From Promerops cafer (taxonomy: Eukaryota > Chordata > Aves > Passeriformes > Nectariniidae), in NCBI GenBank assembly GCA_013398275.1, contig VZSE01005960.1, positions 92,948 to 156,947 on the forward strand: DNA of 64,000 nucleotides, read 5' to 3'. Below are positions 23,781 through 37,354 of this stretch, piece by piece; the first letter of the stretch is position 1, and each line of letters opens with the position of its first letter. The notes below the pieces were generated by a model, which saw only the letters and a list, made by a program, of their open reading frames with translations, searched no databases and was not told the DNA's origin. The position numbers were made by a program, and so were the translations under genes.

Positions 23781-25163
23781 AGAACAGAACAATCAAAATA
23801 AATAAACAAGCTTCTTACTTACCATAGCAATTATCTTCTGGCAATCACAAAGTCCACATCTCCAGAGGTAACTCTGAGTCAGTCTTACTGAAAAAGAATT
23901 TGTATTCAAGAGCTGCTAAGGAAAGGGGAGGGCATATTATGGACTGTCTTTAAACAGAGAAGCATGTAAGAGTCTAACCTCTCATTTATACTTCTTTAAC
24001 TAGGGGATGATGAAGGGAGAGGGACACAAAAACAATTAAAAATGAAGGCTTACAAAGGAATTGTTTGTAGCTAATCGAGTTGCTGTGATACCCTGCTTGG
24101 TGTTTTCATTCTTCCTGCAATTTGTTAGGGGAATATCATTTGTTGCAGGGAACAGAATTCATTTTGGAAATTGTTTTCTGGCATTCAACAGATGAGGTTA
24201 AACCACAGCCTCTGATGCAGGCACAGGGGCCTCTTATCTCTACAAAATAAAAACATTTATCCAAGCTAGCTGCTTAAAAGCCTTTTAGTAAGGCCACTGA
24301 TTATCATAGCAAATCAGGCATCTCTATGAAATTAATCATCTCATCCCAGTGTAAATGTCAAAAGTACATTACAGGTGCATCCAAGGAATGTCCAATAAAG
24401 CTGAAAAATGAGAAAGCACTGATGTATGAATCAGTGGTACTAAAAGTTCTTTCCATGCACTCGTTAGAGAGGAAGGGTCTGATCTGATTGGGGCTAGACA
24501 ATTTTCTATCCTTGCCCAAGCTGGATAGAAAACAGAAGTGATGAACACAGTTCAACTTCTTCCTTCCTGTGAATTGTCAATATTAATTTTGAAGCTATTA
24601 ATTTGCAATTTCATAATTGAATACAGGTTTAGGAGTTTTGGGAAATGAATGAAAAAAGGCATCAAAATGATCTGCAGAGAAAGGGTCAGTTTTGTTTTTA
24701 ACCCATTTCAGTCCAGGAGAAGGAAAGAAAATAGTGTCCAGGCTCACATGAAAGGTGAATGGGAATTTTCAGAGCTAATGCACAGAATGAAACTGCACAG
24801 ACACAGTTATAACTGTTAATGCCCATTATGCCAAGACAGGGTATAACCACCTCTACTATAAAATTGGCTCATTTGGCCATACTGTGCCTTCATAATTAAG
24901 AGCAAGGGGTGGAAATTAACTATCTAGGAAATTAACTCTCTGGTTTAAAAGAATTATGAAAATACATCCCAAGACAATACCAACAGAAACCTTCCCCCAA
25001 AAAACCAAAACAAGAAAAAATTTAGGAGAGTTCTACACTGAGCTTAGCGAATTCAATCTAACAATGATGTTATTTAGGCTTAATTTGTGCCAAAAATAGA
25101 GGCCAGAAAAGTTAACATGTGCATGTTGATAATAATTTTTCAAAAAGTACAGCCTCCATCATG

Positions 25164-25198
25164 TGAAAAGTTTCTGGTCTTTTTCAAGAAACTTTTCA
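25164..25198. repeat. Perfect 12-bp stem-loop
   Basis: TGAAAAGTTTCT (25164-25175) and AGAAACTTTTCA (25187-25198) are exact reverse complements around an 11-base pyrimidine-rich loop. If transcribed it would fold, but the stem is too short for a typical microRNA precursor. Confidence 0.8.
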
Positions 25199-27123
25199 GA
25201 ATTGCATACTAAGCATTAAGAGTTTTTTCAGTTGCCCATCTGGATATTTAACTAATTTATGTGCTATCCTGACACTCCTTAATGTTATATTACCTTCTAA
25301 AATCACCATTTAGAAACCCAAAACTAGTCTCCAATGTCTTGAATAGCAAAGCTATTGAAAATTTAATAAAATGAAACACACATATAATGCAATTAAAAAA
25401 TCTGTATCGCACATTAGTGTGACAGCATTTTACAAGAATATGGAACATAATCAAACAAAATTAGAAATATATTTTCACTAATTTTCTTACAATTTTTTAA
25501 AAATTTACTCCAGACCATGAAGTTTACAAATATAAATGATTCAGTGACATCTCATTAGAAGACACAGAAGAATTGATTTCTTATTAAGAAAAACTAGCAC
25601 TGCTGTAAATTCATTCCCTCCTCAAGTTCCCAACCTTGTCTTGAATTACAGTCACTACCATTATTGATTTGCAGCTCTACTTTTCCTTAGATTTAGCTTT
25701 TCTCTTAAAATCATGTTTCTTCCTCCACTTTCATTGACTTTAAACCCCAAAAAGCACCCCAAAATGGCACTGATGAAGCCATCCCATGGCCTGGTAGACC
25801 AGAGGCATTTTTTCGACATCAGAGCAAGGAAGAATACCTGTAAAGCACTTTGATTCTCAAGTGCTGTCCTTCAAAGAGTGACTCCTGCCTGGGATATTGA
25901 TTCTGATTTTACCTAGGAAATGTAAGGATTCTTTTGTTATGTAAGAGCCTGTCTTGTAGCACCCTGGATTTCTATGCCAGTTTAGGAAATCTATGTACAG
26001 CCTTGCTCTAGCTATTTGGTATCTATTATATTATACATCCAGTAAAATACTGGAATGATCTTCACGTTCTTTAAGAACAAAACCTCTTAATAAGAAAAAA
26101 GCATTTTTAGGTGATCCTTTTATTTTATTCCTGTCTGCTTAGTCTCTCAAAGAAGCAGCTGAATTGTCCTCATAAACCTACATTATAACATGTTGCAAAA
26201 TACACATTATCCAAGTGTTTTAGTGTAAGAAGCCGCCTGCCTTTTGATTTCTGCTTTCCTTAGGCAGTCTGCCTTATAATAAGAATCTTTCCATTACTTC
26301 ATTATTACTTGATAGGGTCCTATTATAAAAGCATTCTTTAAACAATGGGTTTGATGAGCCCACAATGAGAATTGTGTTGAGAAGTTTCCATGGAAACAAT
26401 ACACAACATTAATAGCTGAAATGGCACTGAACCCTGCTTTTTGTCTACAGTAAAATACCAGAAGCACCTATGATGAGAAGCCTTTAAATCCTTTAAACGA
26501 TCTTATACATTATATTTTTATGCCAAGGTTTTCATATTTCTGAGGCTACAAAGGCATATGGCAAAGTCCCTCAATAATTATAACTGTGTAATAGCAGGAG
26601 CTGTAATTATAGGTTCTGTAGCCAGATTTAATGTATTTCAGGCAAAAAAATATTACATCTTCTTAAGCACAAAATGCCACTTCATTCATTCATGTCTATT
26701 TCTAGTGAAACAGAGATCCTACTATGGATATCTATATTGTGGCCAAATGAGATGTAAATTTTTCTACTGAGCCTTGGTCTTGCTTTCAAGAGAAATTACA
26801 GGAAACATGTTCTCCATAAGAACACCCCCACATCTACCTCTTCTAAAAACCCCTTTGTGCTCACTAGAACGCAGAAAAGTTATAGCATTTCCATACAAAT
26901 GTCTTCCTACCCCTGGGGAAAAAAAAAAAAAAGGCAATTTTTAAAAACATCTTGTTTTTGCTTCCTAATGAAGGGGAAGTTCAAGTTTCTAAACTAGTAG
27001 GTATATCTGCCAATTGTGGCCCTTCAGTCTGGATTCAATGAAACTATCTTGTTTAAACAAACATCTTAATCATGGTCTCATCTTCAATAATGATTCTCCT
27101 GGTATCATGTGCATGTGTGTAAA

Positions 27124-27143
27124 TTAGTAAATAAATAAATAAG
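27124..27143. repeat. AAAT tetranucleotide microsatellite
   Basis: Short tandem AAAT units, with imperfect edges. Alternating AT/GT/CA dinucleotides follow to about 27178. Confidence 0.8.
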
Positions 27144-27253
27144 TATATTATGCATGTGTACAGTATACATACACACATCTTTTGGATCAATTATGTTTGA
27201 CTTAGGCCACTGTTTCAAGTTTCCTTCTGTGACAGTGCTGGTGAGAAGTTTGC

Positions 27254-27275
27254 ATTTTTCTTGCAAAAGAAAAAT
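27254..27275. repeat. 9-bp hairpin with GCAA loop
   Basis: ATTTTTCTT (27254-27262) and AAGAAAAAT (27267-27275) pair exactly around the tetraloop GCAA. The low-complexity arms make a chance origin likely. Confidence 0.6.
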
Positions 27276-28988
27276 TTCCCAGTACTCAAACTAACCCAGG
27301 TGTTTTTACAAAGCAACAAATATCCTTACAATATTAGTAAAGCAGTGAGAGCTGGCAGTGCAGCTGTACTTAAAGGCTTTGCTTAATAGACCCCAAAGGC
27401 ATTGAATCTTCTGCTTTCCACCAAAAGCAAGTAACACAGCATTTCTGTAAATAGGACATTCTTTCTATGCCACTGAGTATTTTTCCTATGGTTTGCATGA
27501 TCACTTGCTAAATCTGTTATGACAGGCTACTTATCTCAGTCCAGAGCTTTAAGATTTTTGGAACATTTCCCCAACTCTAGACATTTCGGTGATAAATCTA
27601 GCACACCTAGAAAACATTTTATAGCATAACAGAAGGAAAAAAAAATTATAGCAGGTTAATTTCACAAGTGTTGCTTTGCTTCAACACAGTTTCTCATCTT
27701 AATTGACCACCTAAGACAGGTCTGTGGCTGCTTTGCATCTCCAGAGTGGCCCAGAGAAGGCTGGGCCAATATATTTATGTGCCTAAAATAAGTGGCCTAA
27801 TTTTCAAAGAGAGATAACACCAACACCTCCTACCAACAGAAATGAGTGTTGTGGTCTCAGCACTTTTTAAAATGAAAAATTAATTTGAAACAGAAACTTT
27901 TATGCCTGTGTAGGGTGATCCTCATGCAGGTAGCAAGAGCTCGGGTGGAAATAGACTGACATAACTTTTTAAAGGCTATTTTGCATCTATGATTCAGAAT
28001 ACAGGTGGAAACTTATCTGGTTTGCTATTTTATGGCATTTCACGTTCTCTTGCAGTTGAGTCTGCAAGTTTCAAATTATTGGCTGGGTAGTAAAGATCTG
28101 TATTTATCACACCAATAAATCTTTTCGGTAACTCATGCCTTCAAACCAGAGGTGCTAAGAAGCCATGGAAATGCAATTTTTTTAGCTGATCTGATTTCTT
28201 AGAGCAAAGTTATTTCTTCCCAGTCTGAGTCAGGCCTTTTTCTGTCTGTAGAATGTGTCTGCCTCAGCCTTTCAGACTGACCTTTAAAATTTTGGGAGGC
28301 AGAGCTGTGTTAGAAATATATTGTACTCTGAGAGCTGTTCATTTCAGCATGCCAGCTTAGAACCTCATTGCAATTTGGGCACAAACTGGACCCAGCTGCA
28401 GGCATCTCCTGCTGCCACAAACCTGTTGTCTCTCAGGTTCTCACAGGCAAAATTTGCAGAAAATAATGTCATATTCTCCAGCATGGAACATTTTGTTTGT
28501 AAGTTCTGTTGTTGCCTTTTTGTGCCCTGTTGGGAAGCAGTCCCTTTCCAGCTTTCAACCACGTGCAATATTTTACAGCCTGGAAGTAAAAGTATGTGTT
28601 TGTGTAGACAGCTATACCAATGTATCTTGGCTTTTATCTGTGGCAAAAATACATGGTTTGCATAACTGTGGTACCTAAGGAGCTTTTATGGTTTTCCCCT
28701 CACATTAACACTGGGCAAGTGAAAATTTTTACTATTTTATTTACAGAAATCTGAAACACAGAGAAAGGTATTTAAGATCATAGAAGAAGTGAAAAGGGAA
28801 GCAAAGAATTAAACTGGAGCTGCTGGGTTGCACACTGTTTTTTTTCTTCACTTTCTGCTTCAGAAGTAGGGGTGCTTATATGAACCCATTGTGAGTGAGA
28901 TCTAATTTTCTTTGAGCTCAGGTAAATTTTTCTTATATTGACTGAAGCAAATCGATTTGGTTAAACTTGGTGTTCTATTTTTTAAGAT

Positions 28989-29060
28989 CTTAAATCACAG
29001 AGTCACATAAAAAGTAAAGATAGAAGGAATGTCTGGGGGTTATTTGGTCCAGCCTCTGTC
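28989..29060 (-). mobile_element. CR1: Diverged CR1 LINE 3' tail
   Basis: AATCACAGAGTCACATAAAA followed by GATAGAAGGAATGTCTGGGG and TGGTCCAGCCTCTGTCTGG follows the order of a CR1 tail: terminal repeats, 'GGAAGGGACCTCTGGAG', 'GTCCAACCTCT'. Many positions have changed, so this is an old copy. Only the last 70 bp of the element are recognisable. Confidence 0.65.
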
Positions 29061-29148
29061 TGGAACTTAAAATTTTCATTAAGATATTTCAGTGGGAAAA
29101 AAACAGTTCCCTTTCAAAGCCCATTATCCCCATCATCTTCATCAAAAT

Positions 29149-29165
29149 AAAAAAAAAAAAAAAAA
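29149..29165. repeat. Poly-A run in an A-rich patch
   Basis: A run of 17 A, followed by A-rich sequence to about 29290 that may be a decayed homopolymer. Confidence 0.85.
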
Positions 29166-29666
29166 TTAAACACCCTTTAATAGGAAAAAAAATGAAAATA
29201 GCAAAAGTTTAGGAAAAAAGATAAGAAATGTAAAATTATTTTATATTTCTACTGTTAATACACACAAAAATAAAATAAATTGACAAAAAAGGCACACACA
29301 CCATGTATAGAGTTTCCCTTTTGCTTACAGAGAAATTTAAGAAAATGGGGAGAATGCTGTTTTTATGTCTAACACTAACTTTTAGAGATCAGTAGAAAAT
29401 GTACTGATTTGCACATCTGTGAATGCACAAACCATATTTTCTAATAGAGTATAATAGTTCAAGTAAAGTACTCAGAAGAGATCATTTTCCTATACATTTT
29501 CTATATATTTCTCTGAACGTAGACCCCTTGAAGTCCACAGAGGCACCAGAAGAGAATTAAAGTGTCAGGAATCTTGTATCTTTGCTTCTGTTGTCAAGAG
29601 AGACATTGGAACTCAAGCGTGTGAATACCAATAAATAAACCTCCATCAAAATTAACCTTCTTGGGG

Positions 29667-29683
29667 AAAAAAAAAAAAAAAAA
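29667..29683. repeat. Poly-A run (17 A)
   Basis: Uninterrupted A run. No retrocopy is recognised upstream. Confidence 0.85.
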
Positions 29684-32591
29684 GATAGGAGGCTCATTTT
29701 AAATACATAATTCTCTTACAGGATAATTGATTGTTGCATTTCAGGGAAGTGGGAGGAAAAATTCATGCACTGGATGTGGACAGTATGATGTACACAGAGA
29801 AGATTATTGACCTCTTCAACCTTTTCCCTATTTGCAGTATGTTTTCTTCAGTTCTCTGTTCTCCAGCAGGAAAGATGATAAGGTGTCATTTTAAATATTA
29901 ATCCAAAAATTTTGTACAATCTGAACATTCTTTTACATCTTGATGAGGGAACTGAATAATGTTCCTACATAGGGTAATAACAGTACCTGATTTTAACCAT
30001 CAAACTATTGGAAATTCTCTGGGAGATAATGCTAAGGTTCAGCCTAAGGCCTCCACATGGCCTCAGGAGAGAAATGCTTCTTGTTGCCCTAAGCTGAGAG
30101 ATAAAGAGAGGTAAAATGAAAATAACTTATATGTGCTGTTCATCTTTGCTGGCTTTTGAGGGCTCCTAGAGGATTAGTTTAGGCTGGATGTCTAAATGGA
30201 AAAATTCTTGGAGCCAAATGAACTTTGGAGCCTGTATAACCTTATCAGCATTTACCCCTGCACAGTGCAGTATGGATTCTTCAAGACAGCAGGAGAAGCA
30301 GGTTGAAACCATGCAGGATTCCTTCACATGCCTTAACCCTAGATCAGCTGACTTTACCTGTGTGAAACCCAAATGGATTTACACAGTACAATCACACACA
30401 GATCTCTTTGAGGTCAGTGACTCAAAGTGGAATGCAATATGTGTTTCCAAACCCCTTGTGACTGGCAATGGTCTCTAAAAGTGTAGCACCCAATCCAGAG
30501 AGTGCATCCAGCAACTCTCTCTTGTACAGCTGATATATCTGAAGCAAAAATAGAATGAGAAAACAATGGAAAATGTAAAAGAATAGAATTTCCATGTTGA
30601 AATTCAATGTGTCATTGTTCATGCCAGAGGCAAGTAATATCATATTCAAATAATCAGAGATTTTCATTTGGACACTGAATAGAATATATGACTTTAATTT
30701 GGGATTCTGCCTGATTCAAGAGATACTTACTTATGCATTTCTACATCTATCATAGAGCTGCAGAGATGCACAGATTCAGTCCAAGTTCCAGGATCAAGCA
30801 GTAATTTCTGGGTGTGATGCCACAAGTCATTTCCCTGAGTAAAGCAGAGCAACTAATCACACAAGTCAAGATTTACTCTGCAGGATCAAGGGTTGCTGTA
30901 TTTAGCTCTAACTCTTATTTGACAGGTCCACTTAATTACCTTTTATTCCATGATTAAATGAGTTGATTTATTCTGCATAGGTATTAATTTTCAATTTACC
31001 ATTTAAATAGAGGAACCAGCATTTTACTTTTCAGATTTACTTGTGACATTATTTTTTATTTTAAATATGTTTGCATTCAGAGATTTTTTGCTAGTTTAAT
31101 TAGAAAAGTTATTTTTTTTTAAAAAAAAGATGCAGTTAGCAATGTAATGGGAAAATATGAAGGGTTTTGAAATGAGGCAGATTGCTAGATGGAAAACCCT
31201 AACCAGTAATAATCCCAAACAGTTAAATAGTGTGTTCTGGAAAGGTCTGTACCTCAAGTGTTGTAAAAAAGGAGGTAAGCAGCATTTCACCATTTTAAAC
31301 AGACCCCTAAATTCTTTATAAATGATGATGAAAAGCCTGCTCTCTTTGCTTGCTGTTTTCCCTCCAGGGATCCTATAACTATAATCATGTGGAAGTGAAT
31401 TCTCCTCTATTATGCAAAGCTTGTTCTAGGTACAATGTGGGCACAAGGTGCTCTGGAGAGCTAAGCTATTGTTGTTAACCAACCTGTTCTATTTTAAACC
31501 CCTCAGTAAATAACTTCTTTCTTTTCTTGATTACTTGCTTCAGACAAACCAATTTTGAAACCTGTATAGAGTTGTTGTGCCTCTGGGGTTAAGAAGTTGA
31601 CTTTCTTTGGTTCTCATAAGCTAATGGCCCTTAGTCACTTCTGTTCATAAGACTGAGTTACCTAATTGACTGAGGGCTGTGTTGACTTCCAGTAATGTCT
31701 GCCAAATTTAGCTTTTGTGAATTGTCCCATCTGTTGACTGTGTGCAGAAATAGACTCACAGCTCGGCTGGATTGTAGGTGGCTGGAATGACTCACCAGCC
31801 TTCCTCACCAGTGCCACAGCAGGCACTGGGGCTCAGAGAGGACCAACAACAGACAGGGGGAACATCTTTGCTGTTCATGGAACTGTGAGCATCACGGAAG
31901 CTTGCAGGCACTCATGAGCTTCTACATCACGTGGTCCTGTGTTTCTGGTCTGAGCAAGCTTGGCTTAGCTGGGGTAGGAACAGTCAGTTAAACATCGGAA
32001 GAGGTTGCCTGAGAAGCTGAGCTATCTCCACTTTTAGGGATTTGTAAACCCAGATCAGACAGGAGCATGGAATCAGTGGTGGGTTTAGCTGGTTGCACCA
32101 GGAGGCAGATGCTGTGCTGGGAGACCTGGAAGGTCTTTCCAGCAGGGCTTCCTACCAGTATCTGATCCCAGTGTCTCTCACGGGAGTTCCCAAACCCTGT
32201 GAGGAGCTTATTTAGTCCACATGAAAACACACACATCATCTTTTTGTTTCACATAGCTATTCCTTACTGCAATGACAATCTCCAAGGGCAGAAAATAGGT
32301 ACCCTTAGGGCTGCTTCTGAAAATTACTTCTATAGTACACGGCTAAACCCAGATTATGCCATTGACTCCTTCCTTACAGAACCACTTTCAACATTTCCTC
32401 AGCATATTTACTTTCCTTAAACTGTATCAGACAGTCTCTGTACTGTGTTTCAAATGTTGACCCAGTGAAGCTGAAATCAGTGGGACAATTTGAGAACAAG
32501 GGTCTGCCTGACTTGTACATACAATTATTTTAACCTACTTCATTACCTTTTCCATGGTTATCAACCAAGATTTCAAAAAATCAATTTAATT

Positions 32592-32616
32592 AAAAAAAAA
32601 AAAAAAAAGAGAGAGA
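32592..32616. repeat. Poly-A run followed by GA repeat
   Basis: Seventeen A are followed by a short GAGAGAGA stretch. Simple sequence only. Confidence 0.85.
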
Positions 32617-34780
32617 AATCTTGCCAAATACATTGTCTTCAAATTTTCCAGAGTTAAGAATTCCATTAACTCATTATATTATACCATGGACACTGCATCT
32701 TGCTCAAAAGTCAGCAAAACAAATTCCACATTAAAAACTTAATAAAATACAAATTAACTCAGTTTCAGTGTTGCTAAAAATATCTTGTTCAAATGCTCAG
32801 AGTAAGAAAAAGATTGAAGAATGAAATATTCTGTATTTCTTGATTTCTTCCTGTTGATATATTATCTGATATATGCTTGTGTCTTGTGGTAATGTTACAG
32901 TAACTTCCTTTTTTTTTTTTTAACCTTTTAGGGATAGAGTTTTGGAAGAGGAAACAAGTATAGAATCCAGTCCTACCCTATTTGTAGAAATCTCTTCTAA
33001 TACATGGGTGACACTGTAGAAAGAGTTTGGTTGTTTAACTGCTTTCAGTTAAAGCCTAAGGAAAACATCTGTGCTCAGTGAAACTTCAAAGACCTTTGTG
33101 GCACTGAGGCTACAACATTTTCATAAGACTGAAGATAACCCCCCCACAAGCAGGCAGCTGGATAGCAGAGAATTTGTATTCTTGCTTCATAGGTAAGCTT
33201 ACAATGCACTGGTCTGTCAGTGAGCTCAAACTATAAATATCCATCTCTTTAATGTTCATTTGCTTTTTATAAATTTAACCGGAACTCATATATTCTGTTA
33301 GATTTCATGGAGATATTATAGTGCTTCATCTCTTCCGGGAAGGGTTTGGTATAACGATCATGTAATTTAAGTAAAAGATTTTATGAGATTATGCTTTTCC
33401 TTCAGCTGGACTATGTAAGTAAACATTGACAAATAGAACCCCTATTTTTATGCAGACTTGGAGATTAACTTGTGTCCCTTTAGTACAATACCAAACAAAA
33501 TTATGAATTAATATGACACATAAAGATCTTTGCTGTTTTAGGGTCAGAAGAGTTACCTGATCATTTCCATTCTGACTTGCCTGAGCTTCAGTGGTTTAAG
33601 TTTTGGTAACTTCACATTGTGAGAGGATATAAGATCCCCTTTCATGGTCTTTACCCAATATTGAATTATCTAACGGGGTTTTTGCAAAAAAATAAACTGA
33701 CACTGCTGAACATCATCTTTCTAATGTTAGAAATGTCAAACTAAGTAACCTCAAAGAGACAAATCCCTTTGCTCTTATGCAGACATTGTGCAATGTCCTT
33801 ATTCACATTTTGAAGGCTCTCAATGTTCAATCAAATGCTGTGCTCCTGTTCCAAAGCTGATTCATCTCCAGACAGCTCAGAACACGAGCTATCCCTGTTG
33901 GTCATGTAAATATATCGTGTAAAAGCTAAATTCCCCTTATTCTGCCTGGGACAAAGCAAACAAGCAACATCTCAAAGGCAGTAGTGTGCAGGTTCTAGGG
34001 CAGAAGAATCCCTCACCAGAGCAAGACCACTGCAGTGTGCAGCCTCTGGTTGTGAGTGGAGAGGATCACTCCTGGTAACAGAGGGGTTCCCCCAAGCTGC
34101 CTTATGGATTGTTCTGCATCCAGAGACTGTTAGACAGCAGAATGGATCCTCAGGGCCTGTCAACTGTTATTACAAACTAATCCCCAATTAGCATCTTTAT
34201 TCAATTTTAATAATAATAAAAAAATCAAGATAGAATAACCACCAAATGGAAAAATGAGTTAATTTTAACTAAAATGTAATAGCATTTGTGAATTTAGACT
34301 TAAAATGAGGGGGGAAATTCAATAGGCATTTATTTTATTTGGGAACATCAGGAAGGTAATTAAATGCACTAATTTGTTTTGAGTCGTCCCTGAGGATCTC
34401 TTAAAGTCAGGGCATGGTCTGAACTAGTGCTATGATCAGATTGATTTAAAAATATTTATATAACTAACATGTATTCCAAGAATTCTGATCACAGCATCAA
34501 CTAGATGGTAGCTTTTGGAAACATGTCTAGCTTGCAAGACAGTGCAGCGTTCTGAGCCAACTGGAATTCTTTACTTTTGCTGGTATGAACTTTGGGATTT
34601 CTGCTTTCCAATGTTTTGTTCAAGCTTTAGTATCCTTGATATTCAAGAGACACTGTTAAGCTAATAGCATTCATAGAAAATTGGGAAAACCAGTCTTTGT
34701 TTCTTTAGGATTTTTTTTTTACTTGCATAAGTCTAAAGGTTTGTGTCCAGAAAGTGGATAAGTTAGTGGTGTTAAAACAT

Positions 34781-34945
34781 CTCTCTCTCTCTGTATATAT
34801 ACACACACACACACAAACATATATACAATAAATACACAAAAAATTATATATAAAATAATGTGTAATAGTATATCTTTAATACTATCCTTTTATACATAGT
34901 CGTACACACATACACACAAGCTACATGCCTATATGTGTGTGTAAC
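34781..34945. repeat. Compound CT / TA / CA microsatellite region
   Basis: Six CT units (34781-34792) run into GTATATAT and then a CA run (34801-34814), followed by about 130 bases rich in TA, CA and TG dinucleotides. Alternating purine-pyrimidine sequence of this kind can adopt Z-DNA and is often length-variable between individuals. Confidence 0.85.
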
Positions 34946-36433
34946 ATAATCTGCTGCCTGGCTTTTTGCCACACCACCTGAGATCAGGTTTGTCCAAGGG
35001 ACATGAAATCTGAGGAGCAATTAACAGATTTCCAGGTAATATTAGTCTGTATTGGTTTGGGGTTGGCAGCTGGTGGAGTACTGGCCCTTTCATAAGCTCA
35101 GCATTTATTTGTGCTGTATGTTTGGTATGCAGTTGGAATTCATCTCACATATAAAACCCATACTGTATATTCCAGGCAGCCATCATAAGCTCTTTTAATA
35201 TTCAAGAGAGAGTAGGGGAAAAAAAAGGCATGCATTTTGAAGATAATATTTGCCTTAGATGATTCAGACAAATCAGATACTCATCATGTCTTTATCTCTT
35301 CATTAATCATCACTGAAACTTCAGGGTGATTTGCTCAATGGGTGTCTAAATGAGATGAGCTAGGCCCATCCCTTTTCTTTAATATGGGAGCTGAACCTTC
35401 CTAGTTGCTAGTGTAATACTTTATTCAAAACCTTTCCTATAACTACAGGAAAAAGGATAAAATAAAAGTAATCATCATAGCAATTGTACCCAGACACCTA
35501 TCTGTAATTAGAAACCTTTGATTTCCATTGATCTGTCATTGGTAATAATTTGGAAAACTCTACCTACATGGGAAAAGGATCTTCAGCGAAGCAGATTTTT
35601 TATTTAACATTTTCTGACACCACTCACTCCTCTGGTAGGCTGTCACAACAGTGGTGATGCAGGCTGCCTTCTGTTGATCTCCTTGGTAATTAGTTTTTGA
35701 AGGTTAATCCCACTAGGCATTCCCTGTGTCAGCTTGGAGTTTAATGACTTTCTGAGCTTTAAAGCACTATGTGCTGGAGATAAAATATTGCACAAAGTTT
35801 AGGTCTGTCTGATCCTCCAGCATGCTGACCTGATCAAATTCAGATACCCATCCCATCAGGTTAGCACAGATTAGGCATTGCTGTTTTCCTGTTATGGGCT
35901 CCCTCCTGGCACACAGACAGCCCGTGGTGTAACCTGTGCATCCAGTGACTTTCTGACACTCATGGAAAAGGAGCACATATCTATTTATATCTCAGTCAGA
36001 GAAATTTGTCTTTTAATGGAGATCCACCTCAAAGTTAAACCTTGACCTCCAGCAAGGCCTGAAATTTATTTGGAAATAAAACCCAACTCCTAAAGTGCAA
36101 GAACTACAACTGTTTGGCTGTGGGACTGTAACAGGTGGCAAAGATGTTTTCAGGTTCTTATGCTCTTCTAGAAGGGATCTTCTCTTGGCCACCACTCCAG
36201 AGAGGATTTCTGGTCTCAGCCAATCTGACTGTACTGCTCTTCTGTCTAGGGGTTGTAACTCAAAACCAAGTAAAGAATAAGGAGCTAATATGAAACGCAG
36301 TGTGCATAAAAAAGATCAAAAATAGTCTAGAAACAAAGTGAGCAAAACCTTATAACAACTGGAATTTAATGCATTTTTGGTGTGCAATAATGTCAAATGG
36401 ATTGATCTTACATAACTTCAGTCCTATAAAATT

Positions 36434-36535
36434 TCACAGAATCATAGAATATTTCGAGTGGAAAAGGAGACACCAGGATCATCAAGTTCAACTCCTGGCC
36501 CTGGTCAAGAAACCCAAGAATCACATATTTAGATA
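36434..36535 (-). mobile_element. CR1: CR1 LINE 3' tail
   Basis: TCACAGAATCATAGAATATT opens the copy (reversed terminal repeats). It continues with GAGTGGAAAAGGAGACACC, AGGATCATCAAGTTCAACTC and CTGGCCCTGGTCAAGAAACC, ending near AAGAATCACATAT. This is the tail of a CR1 subfamily distinct from the copies at 5292 and 62443; the fragment at 7203 seems to be of the same type. It is 5'-truncated to about 100 bp. Confidence 0.88.
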
Positions 36536-36791
36536 AATAGGGTGGGGTTCATCTAACTAAAAGTGAATATTCGTCCCTGCGAACATAATTCTTCTTTTTT
36601 TCTATAGTCATCACTGGAGAAACAGGTATTTTAGGGGAACAGTTCCTCTCTCCTCTAATCTGACATTTAATTGAGATCAGATGAATCATGTCCTTAGTTT
36701 TCATACCATCAATGGAGAGAGGAAGGCACCACAGATAATGAATCATCCTACCTATGCTAAGTGCCTTTTTAAGGATAGGTTATGCTTCATC

Positions 36792-36841
36792 CTAGAGCTA
36801 TCCTTGTATCTTTCCCCTAGAGCTATCCTTGTATCTTTCCT
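36792..36841. repeat. Tandem duplication of a 25-bp unit
   Basis: The unit starting CTAGAGCTATCCTTG is present twice head to tail (36792-36816 and 36817-36841), with only the last base differing. The near identity points to a recent slippage or duplication event. Confidence 0.92.
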
Positions 36842-37280
36842 CTGTATAAACATTTCCTTGATAACTAGTTTATATATGAGATGCCAGACATAAATAAATC
36901 TATCCATCAGGCTTGCACACATTGTGCATGTGTTCTCTAAGGGAAAGAAGAAATTCCTCATGCAGTGATAAGTTTTCCTCCTGGAGTGAAGTTTGAGCTT
37001 AGCTTATCCCTATGGCACCAAAGTTGGTCTGTGTGGTTAGACATCTTACACTGCTAACACAGAAGGAATATTTGCAAATACATCCCCTTTCAGGTGAAGA
37101 CCAGTGTAGCTGTGCTGGGGCTCAGCTGTTTTCCATTAGGGCTAATGACAACCACTGGGAGATATCTGCACTGGCTCTAAGGGAGATGCAAAGATTTTCT
37201 TATCTGTTCCCTTTCATTTATTGTATCTCAGGAGGAGAGTGCCTGGGTCATTAGTTTTTAAGAAGGGCTGTAACAGGATA

Positions 37281-37354
37281 TAAGAAAAAGAAAATAAAAA
37301 TAATAAAAAAGAACACAGAAGGAAAACCCCACAAAAAACCAAAAAAAACCCCAT
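37281..37354. repeat. A-rich low-complexity patch
   Basis: Mostly A with scattered G, T and CCC groups. No element is recognised. Confidence 0.7.

Larger units (their letters stand above)
19880..28988. other. Unique AT-rich noncoding DNA
   Basis: No gene is supported over about 9 kb, and frames stay below 115 codons. It contains a GC-richer patch at about 20170-20560, short simple repeats (TTA at 22378-22395; AAAT at 27124-27143; A run at 26919-26932) and three perfect hairpins (23735-23780, 25164-25198, 27254-27275). A segment near 26560-26640 carries two TAATTATA motifs, which resemble homeodomain sites and are often seen in developmental enhancers. Confidence 0.5.
29061..36433. other. Unique noncoding DNA with simple repeats
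   Basis: No gene is supported; frames are 96 codons or fewer. A-rich low-complexity sequence lies at 29149-29290, poly-A runs at 29667-29683 and 32592-32608, and a mixed dinucleotide tract at 34781-34945. GC rises modestly at 31750-32190 and 33970-34160 without a recognisable element. Confidence 0.5.
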
